Shown: piece by piece, positions 1-12,778 of the stretch
How positions within the stretch are numbered: position 1 is the stretch's first letter
How the letters are laid out: each line of letters starts with the position of its first letter
Origin: Ceratobasidium sp. AG-K
Taxonomy: Eukaryota; Basidiomycota; Agaricomycetes; Cantharellales; Ceratobasidiaceae
Length of the DNA stretch: 64,000 nucleotides
NCBI GenBank assembly: GCA_037039685.1
Contig: JAWNGF010000002.1
Location: 1,488,001-1,552,000, forward strand
Direction: 5' to 3'
Program-made: the position numbers and the translations under genes
The notes under the pieces: generated by a model
What the model was told of the DNA's origin: nothing
Seen by the model: the letters and a program-made list of their open reading frames with translations, nothing else
Databases searched by the model: none

Positions 1-1327
1 GTCGTGGTGGCAGCGGCCTGAGGAGTGGTCGTGGGGTCCGACTCGGGAGTGGTAGCAGGGTCCGCCTCAGGAGTAGTCGCTGGCTCGGCCTCGGGCGTGG
101 TGGCTGGCTCTGTCTCGGGAGTGGTTGGCGTAGTGGTCGCGGCAGCCCCAGCGGTGTTTGAAGCAGAGGTCGAAGTAGCAGCGGCAGTGGATGAGCTGAC
201 GGACGTGCTCTTCTCGACGGCCCCAGTGGAACCACCGACAGTATCCCAAATGTCGTTCTGAGCACCATCGGCGAAGCCATAAGAGTCCAAGTACAACGGG
301 GGAGTGTAGATACCCTCGAACATCTAATAACGATTTGTTAGACAAGCCCAGGGCGCGTTATTAGAATTTCAACTTACGTTGTTGCGCTCGGCCTGATCCC
401 AGTAGAAGGGCTGCTTGGCACCCTTGATACACTTGCTCGAGTCGTCAACGCAGCGTACAGGCACTTGACCTTGAGGAATGGGCGTAGTGGCCGTTGCGCC
501 GGTGACCTTGCACTGGAAAGCGTTCATGTACACTGTTGGTGGTCAGTCTATGCCCATCACGCTACAACCAAGAAACCTACTCTCATCGCCGCCTGCATCC
601 TCCCTGTGCTGCCAGAACCAAGCGCAAGTGCACTTTCCATCGGGACACTCGGGCATGTTGGCGGGAACTAAAAATTCATTTAGTAAGTTTATTTTCCAAG
701 TCAAATGAAATCTCCTTACTCTGGAAATCAGTGAAACGATCCCAAATACACCTATGGTTGATACTGAAAACAACAAAGTCCTCGGGTTGAACCTGGGACG
801 CGTCCGACTTGTACGAAATAGCCAAAGCGCATCCTCCAAGATCATCGAGACCTAACATAATTGGGTATTAGGTTCACTGAACGAAGAGGAGCAACCCTGA
901 AACTAACCGTTCGTGTGAATCAACTGGCTTGGCGGGCCAGGGCAAGGGTCATTGCCCTTTTGTTGGTTTCCTCCAGGTCCACTCGGCCAATACGAGGTAG
1001 CATCTTTGTCGCATGCAAGCTCAGTGGTCACCTTGCCGCCCGCTGGGAGCTCCATGATGTCGTCAGGGTGAGGTGGCTGGTCGAGATGCCCATGGAACCA
1101 CCACTGGTCAAAGGGCAGGATTTTTGAGAGGCGACTGAGGACGGTTGTCGCGACTGCCATACTGGGGCGAGTTGGTGGCAGTAACGTTGAATCCCCACAT
1201 GGACGGGTGCCAAATGCCTTGTTCAAATGTCAGCCAGTACCCAGTATGCCGTACGGCTGCACTTACAACCGTGAGCACGAGCGAGACCAAGGAGCGGCAG
1301 AACCGCCAAAAGAGATGATCGGACCAT
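1..1327 (-). CDS. AA14-family lytic polysaccharide monooxygenase, partial at window edge, with apparent frameshift
   Basis: Secreted copper enzyme of the AA14 family, known to cleave xylan on cellulose fibres oxidatively. The ATG at 1327 opens a signal peptide (MVRSSLLAVLPLLGLARA) followed by His, the copper-binding N-terminus expected of an LPMO. After a first intron the mature protein reads IWHPSMWGFNVT, then FDQWWFHGHLDQPPHPDD, DLGGCALAISYKSD, PEDFVVFSINHRCIWDR, CPDGKCTCAWFW and YMNAFQCKVTGAT in several exons, which is typical AA14 order. The tail (below about 240) is a Ser/Thr/Pro/Glu-rich linker that runs off the window, so any C-terminal anchor is not seen. Between ...NRPQSPLK and the FDQWW segment the frame changes at a run of five identical bases (1121-1125), so this copy is either broken or carries an indel error. 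A TATA-like stretch lies about 155 bp upstream on the minus strand (near 1485). Family assignment is confident from memory of conserved segments; the first splice donor (HGC or HG) is not certain. Confidence 0.8.
18..127 (-). repeat. Tandem 30-bp repeats in the LPMO linker
   Basis: About four imperfect 30-nt units encode TTPE(T/A/S)(E/D)PA repeats in the C-terminal linker of the AA14 protein. They continue the low-complexity Ser/Ala/Thr stretch encoded at 140-230. Such units are prone to copy-number change. Confidence 0.75.
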
Positions 1328-4300
1328 TGCAAGAGCAGGTATTCAGACCGAGATGAGGCCGGTTACAAGGGTATTTATGATAAACGAATGTCGGTGTACA
1401 GACCAATGAAGGTGAGGAGCAAACACAACAGGAAACGAGACAGTCGATGTTGAGAGAGAAAACGCAGTCGGAGGCAACGGCTTATATGAGCCTTGGATAT
1501 GAGGCAGCGCTTCGATCGCGTGGATGTCATATGTGATCAAATTCAAGCCTGTCACCACCTATAACCTCGGTCGTTACCCAATTTCAGTTGCCGGCTACAA
1601 AAATAGTTTCAAGTTCACTGTACGTACTAATTATGTCCAAAGTCTAGAATAAAAATACCCGTGGGTCAGTGGCCACCATCCAGCTCTTACTAGCCTATCC
1701 ATAAACCCATCAGTTCCTAAAGATGCGTCATTTTAATGAAACAAAAGTTGTCGGGGGTCGAGTGGCGCAATCGAAGCACAACCCACGAGTATCATATCAT
1801 TGGCCGAGCCTGCGGATGTGCACGGTCAGCATAGGCTTGCGATGTGATTGGTTTGATCAGTCGCAGCGCAATGGTTTTTGCGGCGATGCCTTACCGAATC
1901 AGCATCAGCCGACGTCCCCACACTCGCCGCAAATAACAAGCCATGAAATTGTTACAGCAGCTCGGGTTGAGAAGTTCTCGCGCCCAGGGCATCGTGTAAC
2001 ACATCGTCAGGTCCGACAATCCCTTGTACATGAACTTGGGCGGCAAGCCTTCGCTAAGATGGGCTGAATTGAATCAAGGGGTTGTGACGAACCAAGGGTG
2101 CTCATCGGTCAATTTGGCCGCGTCAGTGTTCTTGGGGCCTGGCTGCGGTCCCGCTAAGCGAAACAGTGTACATAAAGGTTGCTACCCACAAGATACCCAG
2201 ACCAACTCCGGGAAAATGAAGCCCAAGTGTTTGAAACCAAGCAACACAAGTTATATGCATGCATTTTCTGAGCTGCGGCGAAAGCTAGTGGCGAATGGTA
2301 CGATTATATAGCCGGAAATGATCGAAACGGATGCGATGGTCCGGATATAAACGGGTAACACGCTCTATGAGTGTTGAGAGCGGCGATATCGGCGAATGTG
2401 ACCGAGTCAGCATCCACATCACTTCATGGAAATCGAACGGCGAATTAGGAAAGAAACAAGGTTCTATTTATTCGTACATAAATTCAATCTGTCAGTCGAT
2501 CATCGTCTTGTCCATGTTTATGGTGTACAAATGAGAACAAATGATGTAAACGTTATTTTGGGCTCTACTCCCTTTACGAGTTCGAACGATTTAAGAGTAA
2601 AGAGATTATTGGTGTGAATTTTATTTCAGTTATGAGAACGAATTATGCCCAAGTTCGGAGTACGTGTGTATATCACCTTGCTCGAGCCGCCGACACATTT
2701 CCTTCCATGCGTTATGCATGGTGGTCTTGTCCCACGCATATATGCACTCGCCGTCACGCTGCATGCAAAATCGGAGGTGCTTCGTAGGTAGGGTATAATC
2801 GACCACTATGATTTAGTGTAAATAGACGGGATAGATCCGGCAGAGGTGTATGCTTACCGTGACCACCGGCCCGGGAGTGGGGGTGACGCTTGCCTCGCGA
2901 GGTTACGAGTTCGCTCATATTCCATGCGGGTAGAGCGCATCCAACCGTTTAGACGATCCAAGCGAAGCGTGCGAGCTGAAATACCGTATATGGGTTGGAA
3001 AAGGGCGCTGCAGTCGGAATGGTCTCAATACAACGTCTCACATGAGTCCAAGCAATCTACAACTCGCCTCGGGCTGAAGCCAATTCCGAAAGTACCAATA
3101 AGTGTCGAACGAGACTCGTTGAGGGGTGTGTACATCTGCGCCGTTGGCAGAATCCCACGTCCTATGACTACCTGAACGAAATACATTGATTGAAGAAGTG
3201 TGGAGGAGCGGGGGATGGAACACGGAGCCGACTACTCACTTTGCCCCTGCCCCCTAGTTATAGTCTGCATAGTCGGACACATGTGACCACGCGTTAAAGG
3301 CGTGTGCGTACTTAGCGCATCAGTGTACTTGAACTAGGTATGAGTAACATATCGTGTGTTGCTAGGTGCCAACGTTGTCGGAGGCACGCCTTGCGGAGGG
3401 TTCTTTATAGGGTAATGGGGAACATCGATGCGCGACACGTTATTCATGCGTGGTTTCCACATGTACCTGGTGCTGTTATTCTTTAAAGGCCGGGGGACAC
3501 GGTTGCATTGCAGAGACGGTGCTTAGCCAGCTTTCTTGGTGCACTGGGATTGCCGACTTGGGGCTGAATGAGTTTGAAATCAGTGGCCCGGGTTCTCATT
3601 TGACACTGGTATTCGTGGTTCCAAGCCGACACTATGAGGCCATGGGTGTAGTGTTTTGCTATTTTGTTGCCCACAAAGCAAGTGCAGCAGTGCTGAGGCT
3701 GTGTGCACCGGCTGTTAGATAACAGCCACCGGACACAGGCTTCTGCCGGGTTTGATCACGTGGTCAAATGCCATAAAGTGATTCTAACTCAGAAACCAAG
3801 TGAAAATGGGAGCACGATATATGCATTTGAGTGTTAATCGAGATCTGAACGTTAAGGATGGGGGTTCATGAATCCAAGGTGTCGTTTATGACCCCGATTT
3901 TTGCTAGCCGCTGCCACGGGTACAAATGCACTGTCAAACCACAAGTGAGGTTCACACAGTGCGTAATTAGAACACTTCCTTCGATTATGAGCACAGGTGA
4001 ACAACTGGGGCTGTGCGAACATGATTGTATCGGTTTTCCCGCCATCTCAACAACCACCAGATTTGGTTTATTTCGTCAACTCAACCGGCTTGGCACTCGG
4101 GTGTAGTGTACAAACATGCTTGGTCGGATGAGGAAGTCCAGGTTGGTTTTGCGCGCATTTACGTAGGTCCAGTCATTTATTGTAATGCACACGACGGCAG
4201 TTTCATCACTTTATTTCAGTTATGTTTGTTGTTTAACTTATAATTGATAAATATAAGAGGGACAAGCGTATGCGAAGCAAAATGATAAACGAATACAGGG

Positions 4301-4331
4301 TTGAGGTGACGAATCGAAGAAAAACGCCCAG
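1328..4331. other. Gene-free stretch of about 3 kb
   Basis: I see no convincing coding pattern, RNA gene or mobile-element coding remnant here. Open frames are short (under 120 codons), frames do not link through plausible introns, and none gives a recognisable protein. The part near 1330-1560 is presumably the promoter of the AA14 gene. Confidence 0.5.
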
Positions 4332-7300
4332 TTAATGGGGCGACGCGACATTCAGGGTAGACGCCAGCTCTCCAAGCAAGTTGAAGTAATTGCTGTCTGG
4401 CCGTGTAGTCGCGAATAGCGTCGTTTTGACTTCGCTCGAGGAATAGCTTACGACAGAGTGCAGTAATTTCATGCCAGGCATGTCGGTAATCTGCAAGGGT
4501 TGTCCGTTGTCTCCGTCTCGAATCTCAAGTTTCCGATCGCTGAACAAGACAATGTACTTGTCGCAATACGTTGCGGCCTTGGGTTCTATTGCCCATTCGT
4601 GGATGCGATGAGAAGAAATCGGTTGGCCAGAGCCAGTGACAAAGCAACCGTGCGTGTTATAAACGAGGAGCAGTTTGTCTGGACCTGTCTCGACTGCACG
4701 AACAAATTGGCTGGTTGAACTATCGCATAGGGCTTTGAGGTTGAAGTTGTCGCTGTACGACGAATCAAATACTGGCCAACTTGATACCACATTGGGAGCA
4801 CTGGCATGAAAGGTGGTGGGCGCGAGATAATGAGATAGGCTAGGCAACTTACTGCGTAGGTCGCATTATCACTTGACAAGAACTGCCAGAGATAAATATC
4901 ATCCCAGATACGAATGAAAGCTGGAGATCTTGAGCTGAGTCTGATATGGTGGTGGGCTGGCAGGATCTCAGACAAGTATGGGTATATGGGCTGATGGACT
5001 GCTCACCTCACCAAGCCGTTGCAGTGCGTTCGAAGTAACCCTGTAGGCTAGTATGTGAAGCTTCCTACGAACATAATTCTTTGAAATATATGCCACTACT
5101 CGAATATAACCAGTTACAACGTGCGTGTGGGGTAAATAGGCTCAGGGGCTGCTTACCAAGGATACAGTCCTCCACAATCCCAGCGCATGCGGTAATTATG
5201 TCTCCATCGTTCGGATCAGACAATGGAGCAACGACCTGCGTCCCCGCCAACCATGAGGTACGTGATTGGAAGACATCAGGCTATCCATTAGAATTTTGCT
5301 AAGAACCACCTTGTTCGAGACATCTTTATGCACGATAACTAGGTCGCGCATTCCAGGGACGCATATTATCTGGCTAATTCCCGTTATTGGCAGCACAGAG
5401 TGGAATGCTGTGATTTTGGAACGTTGAGTCAACTTAAGATCCGGACGTGACAGATTAAGCTACCTTGACCCCCGGTTTTAGCGCCAACAAAAATCCCGGT
5501 TATTGTAGCACCTGCGACATGCACCGTTCTATTATAGACTGCAACGGGCCAGCATTAGCAACTGTAATAGCCGTGCTATTAGGAGATTCCTGGTGCGTTA
5601 GGCTCACCAAATGGACAAGCTGCTACTAAGTCTCCTCGGTTCTTCAAGCTGTGGGATAACAATGACAGATAGCTGGTATCTAGGAGCTGTGTTGGCGATG
5701 CGTGCACGTATATGATCAGAGGCTAGACTCCTTTATAAACGGATCGAGGCACTCTCACCTTGTTTTCTTCGACATGCTGCTTGCGGAGTGAAGCTGCTTC
5801 CACTATATGCTGAATCCATTTCTCGGCCATCGTTTTGGTTCGAGCTCCAACTTGGAGCACTTCTTTACCGTTGTGTTTAAGAGAAAATCTTACTACTTCA
5901 AAACTTTCACGCCTAGAAAGCATAGATACCATGCGAGTGCGGGTGCGTAATCGTGAGGTATCCAGCTCAGCGTCAATGATCTCCAGCGGTATTGGCTGGG
6001 TAGTAGGTGAAGATGAGGTTGCTCCCTATGCGTTTGAATGGGGACAGTTGCTCACTTTGTGAACCATCCGTTTTTTCTTTCCGTCCTCGCTGATGCTTTG
6101 CGTAAAGACCACTGTGTAGTTGTATCAATCAAACCAGCTCTAGGTGAAGTTAGATTAAGCATTGACTTACAGTAATTATCCAACAGTACCATATGGAGTG
6201 GTATGCTCGAGGGAGGATACACCTGAGTCACATTCCCCGCATACTTGACTGCACGGTGAGCTTGAGCCAGCCCAAGGTCCTATACGATGACCCTCATCAG
6301 TGGAAATGTGAGTAAACTCTGGTTGAAATAGCGCATACAGCCAAGTCCCAGGGATGGTTTTCTAGGCATTCTCGGAATGTGCGCAACGCGGTCTCTTCAG
6401 CGGGAGCTATATGCAGGGTGTTAGTACGCTACGAGGTATCTTTGCACTCTCCGGGTACTAACCTTGGCCATTTGCCTGACCGAGCATCACGGTTCGATGC
6501 AACATCTCCAGGATTATTCCCGTTATTCCCTCCTTGTCAGGGTGGGATGCCTCAGCCTTCTTCTGAACTTCCTCGACCTGGAGCTTCAGCTGCCCAAGGC
6601 GGCGTTCTGCTCGGCGGGCGAACGAGTCAAAGTCCAGCCTCCTGATTCGAGGATGTCGGGCAGTGGCCGCCTCTGACGACACAAACGCGGCGTAAAGTTG
6701 GTTCTCTTCGACTTCTCGATGATGCCGAGCAAGGGCTTTATTGATATTCTGTACAGCAAGTTAGCCACCAAGTCGTAGCATGGTAGGACGACACGAACCG
6801 CTATGTAATCGACGTATAGGCGCTGGAACTCCTCGCTTGATACCGCATCAAAGAGGTCGTCCATAATGCTGTATACCTGGTGGTAATTCTTCTTTTGCGT
6901 TTCAAAGAGCGCTTGAAGAAGGACTTCATGCCGAAGCTTTATTTGCTCGACATTGAAGAACACGTCTCGAATAAACGGCTCGACGACGTGCGGCGCCATG
7001 ATAACGGTCTGAGTTCGTAGCGGGTCGCGATAGAACTAATTACAGTATGTTAGAATAGGCTAGTTTAAGGCGAGTGAATAGGGAAGTCACCTTTAGCCAG
7101 AGCTCAAGCTCGGACACATAGTGCTGCTCGGAGGCGATGATACCAAATATCGCATTTTGGCGTGCTTGCTCCTTGTCACTGAGTCGTTCTTTGGCCCATT
7201 CAGGAACCACAGCATACCAGAAGCGATCTGCGTCGTGCAGTAGGTTATTATGGAACTTCCGGAGCGCAACGTCCTCTATTAACCTACGCTCAAACGCCCA

Positions 7301-7840
7301 TCAATTACATCTCATGCGAGGAAGGCGTAAACCAAAGCTCACTCTTCGGGTTTCAGGCGTTCCAAACTTTCAGGATCAGGTAGATTGATCACCTGAGAGC
7401 AGCCTTTAGCGACCTTCCGATAAGAATCGGGTGTGCCTGCTTACCATGCCACGCGACCGGGGAAGGTCTACAATCTCGCTCACAGCAGCCCTCCTATGTT
7501 GCATATGGTTCGCAGCGGGCCCGGGGTGTGGCGGACCGCTCGGGGGTGCGGTTCGAAGTGGAATTCCAGGTACGGGTCGCGGCGGTGGGCGCGGGACAGC
7601 ATGGAACGGGACTGGGAAACCTTGGAATTCGTACGACGAAGGAGAGGCAACGTTTATGTCACCATATGGTACAGAGACGATACGTCCCGAAATAGTCGGT
7701 TGGGGAAAGCTAGGACCGGGCGTATTAGAAATGTGCGATGAGGAAAGTGCACTGGAATGTCTTCGAGTTCGCGAGTTATTAGTGTTGTAGGGTAGAGACG
7801 TTTCATATTCGTCTGTGTAGGGGGGCCTGAGAAGACTCAT
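4332..7840 (-). CDS. Rho guanine nucleotide exchange factor (DH-PH-CNH, Rom1/2-like)
   Basis: Activates Rho-type GTPases (Rho1 in the yeast cell-wall integrity pathway) at the cell cortex. The ATG at 7840 begins MSLLRPPYTDEYETS. A Ser/Pro-rich disordered N-terminus follows (residues 1 to about 140), then an exon reading INLPDPESLERLKPEE. The DH domain spans about 7260-6460: IFGIIASEQHYVSELELW, FYRDPLRT, VEPFIRDVFFNVEQI, and after a short intron INKALARHHREVEENQLYA and RRLDFDSFARRAERRLGQL. The PH part is encoded about 6215-5720 (SIPLHMVLLDNY, FTQSISEDGKKKRMVHK, SFEVVRFSLKHNGKEVLQV, AEKWIQHIVEAA). The CNH domain fills the 3' half, ending LLGELASTLNVASPH at 4335. No DEP domain is seen, unlike some fungal relatives. 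Splicing was inferred by eye, so exon edges are approximate. Confidence 0.82.
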
Positions 7841-8425
7841 GATGGTTGGGGATAAGATGGTCACTGGGCGTTAGTGCCGTGTCGTAGGTCTACAAATCGA
7901 TCCTCAGGCTCTTCGCCGGGGAGAGAAGGGATGAGCGCTAGCTCGAAAACAGGTAGTCCGGGGTTATATGGGAGGTTGATCGGTCACGCTGGGTTATTAC
8001 CGAAACGCTAATCACTGCGGGTCAGAAACTCTGCACAGGCGCTGGACAGCTTGTGGCGGTGTTGAGCTCGCTCTCCACAAAATAGGCCATCCTATGGCCA
8101 ACCCGGTCAATGTTTGGCCCAGCCTGGTTCACAGCGAGGAATGGGACAGCCTCGAGAACGCTGGCTCCACTGGTGTATTCAACAGGAGTAGTACTTGTAT
8201 TAGCAACGCTGTAGCCCCAATCATGACATGCACTATGTACAAACCCAATAAATAATGCGAAAGATTGATAATGAGAAGAACAGGTCCAAAGCGTCATGAA
8301 AGGGATAATGTGTTGAGGTCTACCTCCCAACTAAATAATCGTCCCCAGCTAGCACCAAGCGCATCATTCGTTCGCCGACTAGAGTAGCAAGGTAAGTATG
8401 ATAAGCAGTTGGCCAGGGTGAGCGC
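7841..8425. other. Gap upstream of the RhoGEF, with one unassigned open frame
   Basis: Mostly RhoGEF leader and promoter. A minus-strand frame at 8022-8330 ends with a coding-looking stretch (EYTSGASVLEAVPFLAVNQ, then GHRMAYFVESELNTA). I could not join it convincingly to either neighbour. It might be a last exon spliced from the upstream gene through the AAGTGAGC at about 8427-8434. Confidence 0.3.
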
Positions 8426-9426
8426 TCACTTTTTCATAGCTTCCTTGTCCGGGAGTTGCCTTAGCCGCTCTATGAGCAGGAGAGACGTAATTATGTGGTC
8501 AAACACCTCACGGTTATGCCCTCCAGGCGCAACCGTGAGGGTACCCGTGGACTCGGAATTAGTGGCGAATATTGTTGGTGCGAATACAGCCAGTGACGCA
8601 TGAGGAGACACGAGATGGCACTGATAATGGTTCGTCAAACGATCAGAGTGCACAGAGACTAGAACTTACCTCGATCGTAGAGTTCTTTTGCATGGTCCAG
8701 GTCAGCGCCCTCTTTTTCCTGAACTGAAAGTTTAATGAACTAGAATCTGAATTTAGAGAGCCGTCCATCAGGGAAAAGAAAAGGATCTCACCCCCACAAT
8801 GCGGCCTTCTTGACGACATTTACAAGCATGTCATCTTGGCCGCGTAAAGCCAATCGCGCACGACGTCTCGCAAGTCCCATCTCAAACTCGGAAACCACCT
8901 CGCCATCCTCACGATCTCCTCGACGCACGGTCGTGACCCAAACAAAAGGATTCCAAAGGTCGAGCGCGTGGGATATATCTGTAAATTTTGAACGTAAATT
9001 AATCGATCGGGTGGCGAGGATGGATTACTCACGATATATGCCCTCGCCGGTCACCTCGCTCTTTAGAACCATGGCGGATGGTGATACTCGAACAAATGAA
9101 TAGGTAACATCCTCGCGTGGTATGACCGAGCGGTGGTAGGCCGGAGGTTCGCCAGCAACGGTGACGGTGCTCCCGCGAGTTTCGGGGGAAAGGGCACGTT
9201 TCTCATCCGGGAACCCATTGCTGGCCGGAGAACCCGATGATGGGCCGGCCATGGGTGATCCTCGTTCGGAACGGGATGGGCGTTCAAGATACTGTTCGTC
9301 GTGCTCACGCTCGTCGCGGTCCGAGTTGCTGCTGCTCGGCGCGGTAGAATGTGTTTGCGATCGTGGTGTACTAGACCCACGGGCCTTGCTGCTAGTTGCC
9401 CGATGCAAAAAGTCAGAGATGGGCAT
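8426..9426 (-). CDS. DUF6593-like (tubby-fold-type) protein with disordered N-terminus
   Basis: Function unknown. The chosen start is the ATG at 9426 (MPISDFLHRATSSKARGSS). About 90 residues rich in Ser, Arg and Pro precede a folded region: PREDVTYSFVRVSPSAM, DISHALDLWNPFVWVTTV, GEVVSEFEMGLARRRARLAL, and across an intron KKAALWGKKRALTWTMQ. It ends with SLAVFAPTIFATNSESTG, TLTVAPGGHNREVFDHII and TSLLLIERLRQLPDKEAMKK, stopping at 8426-8428. The pattern of a basic W..GK..TW block followed by GTL.V..GG...FDHI..SLLLIER resembles the basidiomycete DUF6593 family, from memory. An upstream exon may exist: there is a CTTTTCAG acceptor near 9462 and other ATGs at 9623 and about 9558 in different frames, so the N-terminus is uncertain. 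Confidence 0.6.
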
Positions 9427-9817
9427 TTCCCAGACGGCAAGAGGGCTCAGAAGGTAGTGTCTGAAAAGAGACAAGCCGAGGGTCTTTGTAGGTGGCCGGA
9501 GAGGAAAAACTAGGCGAGCCCGGAGAATAGCAGCTGATGTGGGGAAGAGGGCCGGACGTCATGGCGAACGGGGCGACCTGCGCAGGAGCACATGAAGCAT
9601 ACGGAAACACTCGTGGAAGACATTGCTTCCGTCGGCATCACATGTAGCCTGCTGACTCATACACATAAACTATCTCTCGGCAAAAAAATGTTTGTATTTT
9701 CAAGACTTCCACGCTACTTCCATGTGCTTAAACTCCATACGTGCATCTGATTGTTCATCAGCCCCGCGCGGCGCACGAGACGGGACCCTCTCCGGAGCCA
9801 GCGCTTCGCCGTTCCAA

Positions 9818-11681
9818 TCACACGAACTCGCCCGATGCGCGAGAACTGAAGCCAGTTTCTCGGTCGAAGACAAGTGTACCACGCACGTAGGTTTGTACCA
9901 CCTGCCCAGTCAGTGATAGTCCTACATATGGGCTCAGCTTGTTCTTGAAATTCAATGACTCCTTGGTGACCTGAAATAGCGGTAATTCTCTTCGTGACCC
10001 TGTATCAATCGGCAATGTAAAGTCACATACCTTAAACTCGGCCCCCGAGTCCCACACAGCTAAGTCTGCATCCTTTCCGACGGCGAGTCCGCCCTTCCTG
10101 TCTGCCAAGCCCGAATGCGACGCAGTGTTGGTACTACACCATGTGAGTACGCGTTCAAACGGGATCCCACGTTCCTGCGCCGCCGTGGACAATAGGCTCA
10201 GCCCGAGCCCAAGGGTGCTTATACCGCCCCATGCTTCCACAAAATCCCCCGTCTCTGGCTTCTTGAGTTCTGCTACACAAGGTGAATGGTCTGACACCAC
10301 CATGTCGATCGTGCCGTCAAGCAACGCTTCCCACAACTTGTCTCGATTTTCCGCACCGCGAATGGGCGGGCAGCATTTGAACTGTGGCTGGCCCTTTGGG
10401 ACTTCTGTACCATGCATACGCACGTGGTTCAGTTCTCCGATGCGAGGCAATGACGCCCGACTTACCCTCCGATGTGATCGTCAAGTAATGGAAGCAAGTC
10501 TCGACGGTGAGCGGCAACTTGAGTTCTTGGCGTGCATGTCGTATTATTGGGATCGCAGAGTGAGCCGAAAGGTGCACAATGTGACATCTCAATAGCGGGT
10601 ACTTCTGCAGCATCTTGACGATTAACTTGATGGCATCTGGAAAAGACGAGGGAGCCCATTAGACCTACCCACACGTGCGATTCCCCGCACAAGCTCATTT
10701 ATTGTGCCCGCATGCGCATGGATACAAGCACCGGAGCGGTTGGGTCGGCTCACCAGTCTCAAAGGATTCAGGCCTAGACTTGAGAAAAGTATCGTAATCG
10801 GTCGGATCACCCTTCCCGGGGTCATTCACGGGACCGTCGAGCTCTGCGTGAAACAAAAGCACGGTTGGCTGCCCCTATATTTCCAAACGCACATGTGGTG
10901 AGCTTTCGAGCACTGCGGGGGCACTCTGGGCAAAATTTACCTGAAGTTGTTCCATGGCCAACTCCAAGTCATGTTCGTTTACGCATGGGAATTCCTATAC
11001 GTGTTCAAGAATCACCAGCCCAGTCAGATCAAGTCATAGGATAAAAGAATGTGGGGCAATCACGGACGGACCTCAACGCCGCTCTCGATGAGGAAGCACT
11101 TGAAGCCTTTAATGCCATCCGCTACCAAAGGCCTTAGGTCGTTCTGCCATCACATCTTAATACTCTCATTCCATCTCCCATTATGCGTGCTCACAGCGTT
11201 CCCAGGAATAACTCCGCCCCAGAATCCTATATCCGTCCAACATTGACCTTTGGCTGCCTCTTGTTTGGTCTTGAGGTTGGCGATCGTGGTGGTCGGGGGT
11301 ATCGAGTTGAGCGGCATCTCTATCACAGTTGTACATCCCCCCGATGCAGCGGCCTGAGTACCTGTCTTAAACCCCTCCCAGTCCGTCCTTCCAGGCTCGT
11401 TCAGATGAACATGTGCACTAGCGTGCCGAAGATATATCGTTCATGTCGGCCCGTCCAAAATGATAAACGACTACATACTCGATTAGACCGGGTATGATCG
11501 CTCGATCGCCCACATCCACCCATTCTGCGTCTGCCGCATAGTTCGAGTCACCCTTTTGAGCCTTTACACGTGCTGTTTTACTGATCTTGCCGGTGCTCAA
11601 GTCGACTTCGATCGTTCCCGGAGACGGTCCTTCGCCGGGAAAGTACACGCGTGAAGAGGCAAAAACTTTCGTAGGAGACAT
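9818..11681 (-). CDS. Allantoinase
   Basis: Cyclic amidohydrolase that opens allantoin to allantoate in purine catabolism, freeing nitrogen; cytosolic. The ATG at 11681 begins [19 protein letters not shown]. Exons then give the metal-binding [37 protein letters not shown], the lysine-containing [16 protein letters not shown] (the Lys expected to be carboxylated and bridge the two metals), [64 protein letters not shown] and the [14 protein letters not shown] block. The last conserved segment is [15 protein letters not shown], and the protein ends [23 protein letters not shown] and the order of blocks distinguish it from dihydroorotase and hydantoinase. It sits alone; there is no other allantoin-pathway gene in the window. 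Confidence 0.9.
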
Positions 11682-12778
11682 CTCTGCGGGTTCAAATAGG
11701 AGGACGAAGGAAGGAACACGATGGAGTAATTTGGACTTCCTATCCTGTCATTCAAGAGAAGCACTTGAACGCACTGGAGATTGCCGGTGCTGTAAGTTAT
11801 CTTTGTGTCACATGACCGTGAACCCACTCTAGGAGCATGAGCGGGGAACACTCGCCTTCTGCCCGTGTTTGCTCCTAGACCATTTATAAGTATGGCCGAG
11901 AGCTCAGACTCTTGGCTTGGTTGTCTCCTCGCCTTTCCCTCAATTTATTTATTTCCCATATAAGCGCACAACCATTTCAACCGGGAATTGGCTAACTCGA
12001 AAGAATAATGCGAGAAAGCATGAGCCAATGTTCCTGTACGGAGTAGGCCACGATCTACGACGTATACAAAGCGTATTTACAGCCCACGAAACACAGGCCT
12101 GGTCAACTCGCGGCAGTGCCTCTCAACGTTGCCGTGTCGCAATTTTTCTCTATTCACCTCATTTGGGAGCTGGCGACCATCATTCTTGGTCGCCGATGAC
12201 CCCATTTATGACAAATCTAAACTCGGGCAAGAAGGCAACGCACAATCTATGGGCGCCTAGTGTCGACAACCTATCGAGTCTGTGACATACTCGCGCATAA
12301 AGGTACCGTAGACTAATGTTTGCTATGATGGTCGGAGCTCAAGCTGTGTTCAGGGACTGCGAGAGCCAGCCGTAGAGTGTTTTCAGTCCTTTGAATTTGA
12401 CGAAATAAGTACACACAGCACACATACAGGGCGAAATCACCGATCAAGAGTGAAAGGACGAAAGATCAACGTTGGGGCCTTTTCCGCGTCGTATCGCATT
12501 TCTATTGGGCACACTGCAAATGCACCGGCAGTGCAGAGCTACGATACCCGTACAAAGATGGGACTTGTAAGCAGGACAAGAGCCGAGTTGGACACATTTG
12601 CAACCTATATGCATTGGCGAACGTGCACGTGAAATTTGACCGCTTGCCGGGCCAGCACAAAAGCGGTCGGTCGGCGACAAGAGCTTTCCGATTCCGGTCA
12701 TTTCTACTCGAGGCCTCCGGACGCGCTTCCCCACACTTTATTCCCCCCAACCACCACCACTCCATAGGCCAATTCGCT
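11682..12778. promoter_or_regulatory. Divergent intergenic region between allantoinase and LACS
   Basis: About 1.1 kb separates two divergently transcribed starts. I see no gene in it. The short open frames at 12444-12765 on both strands are overlapping shadows with no recognisable protein. No specific operator was identified. Confidence 0.4.
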
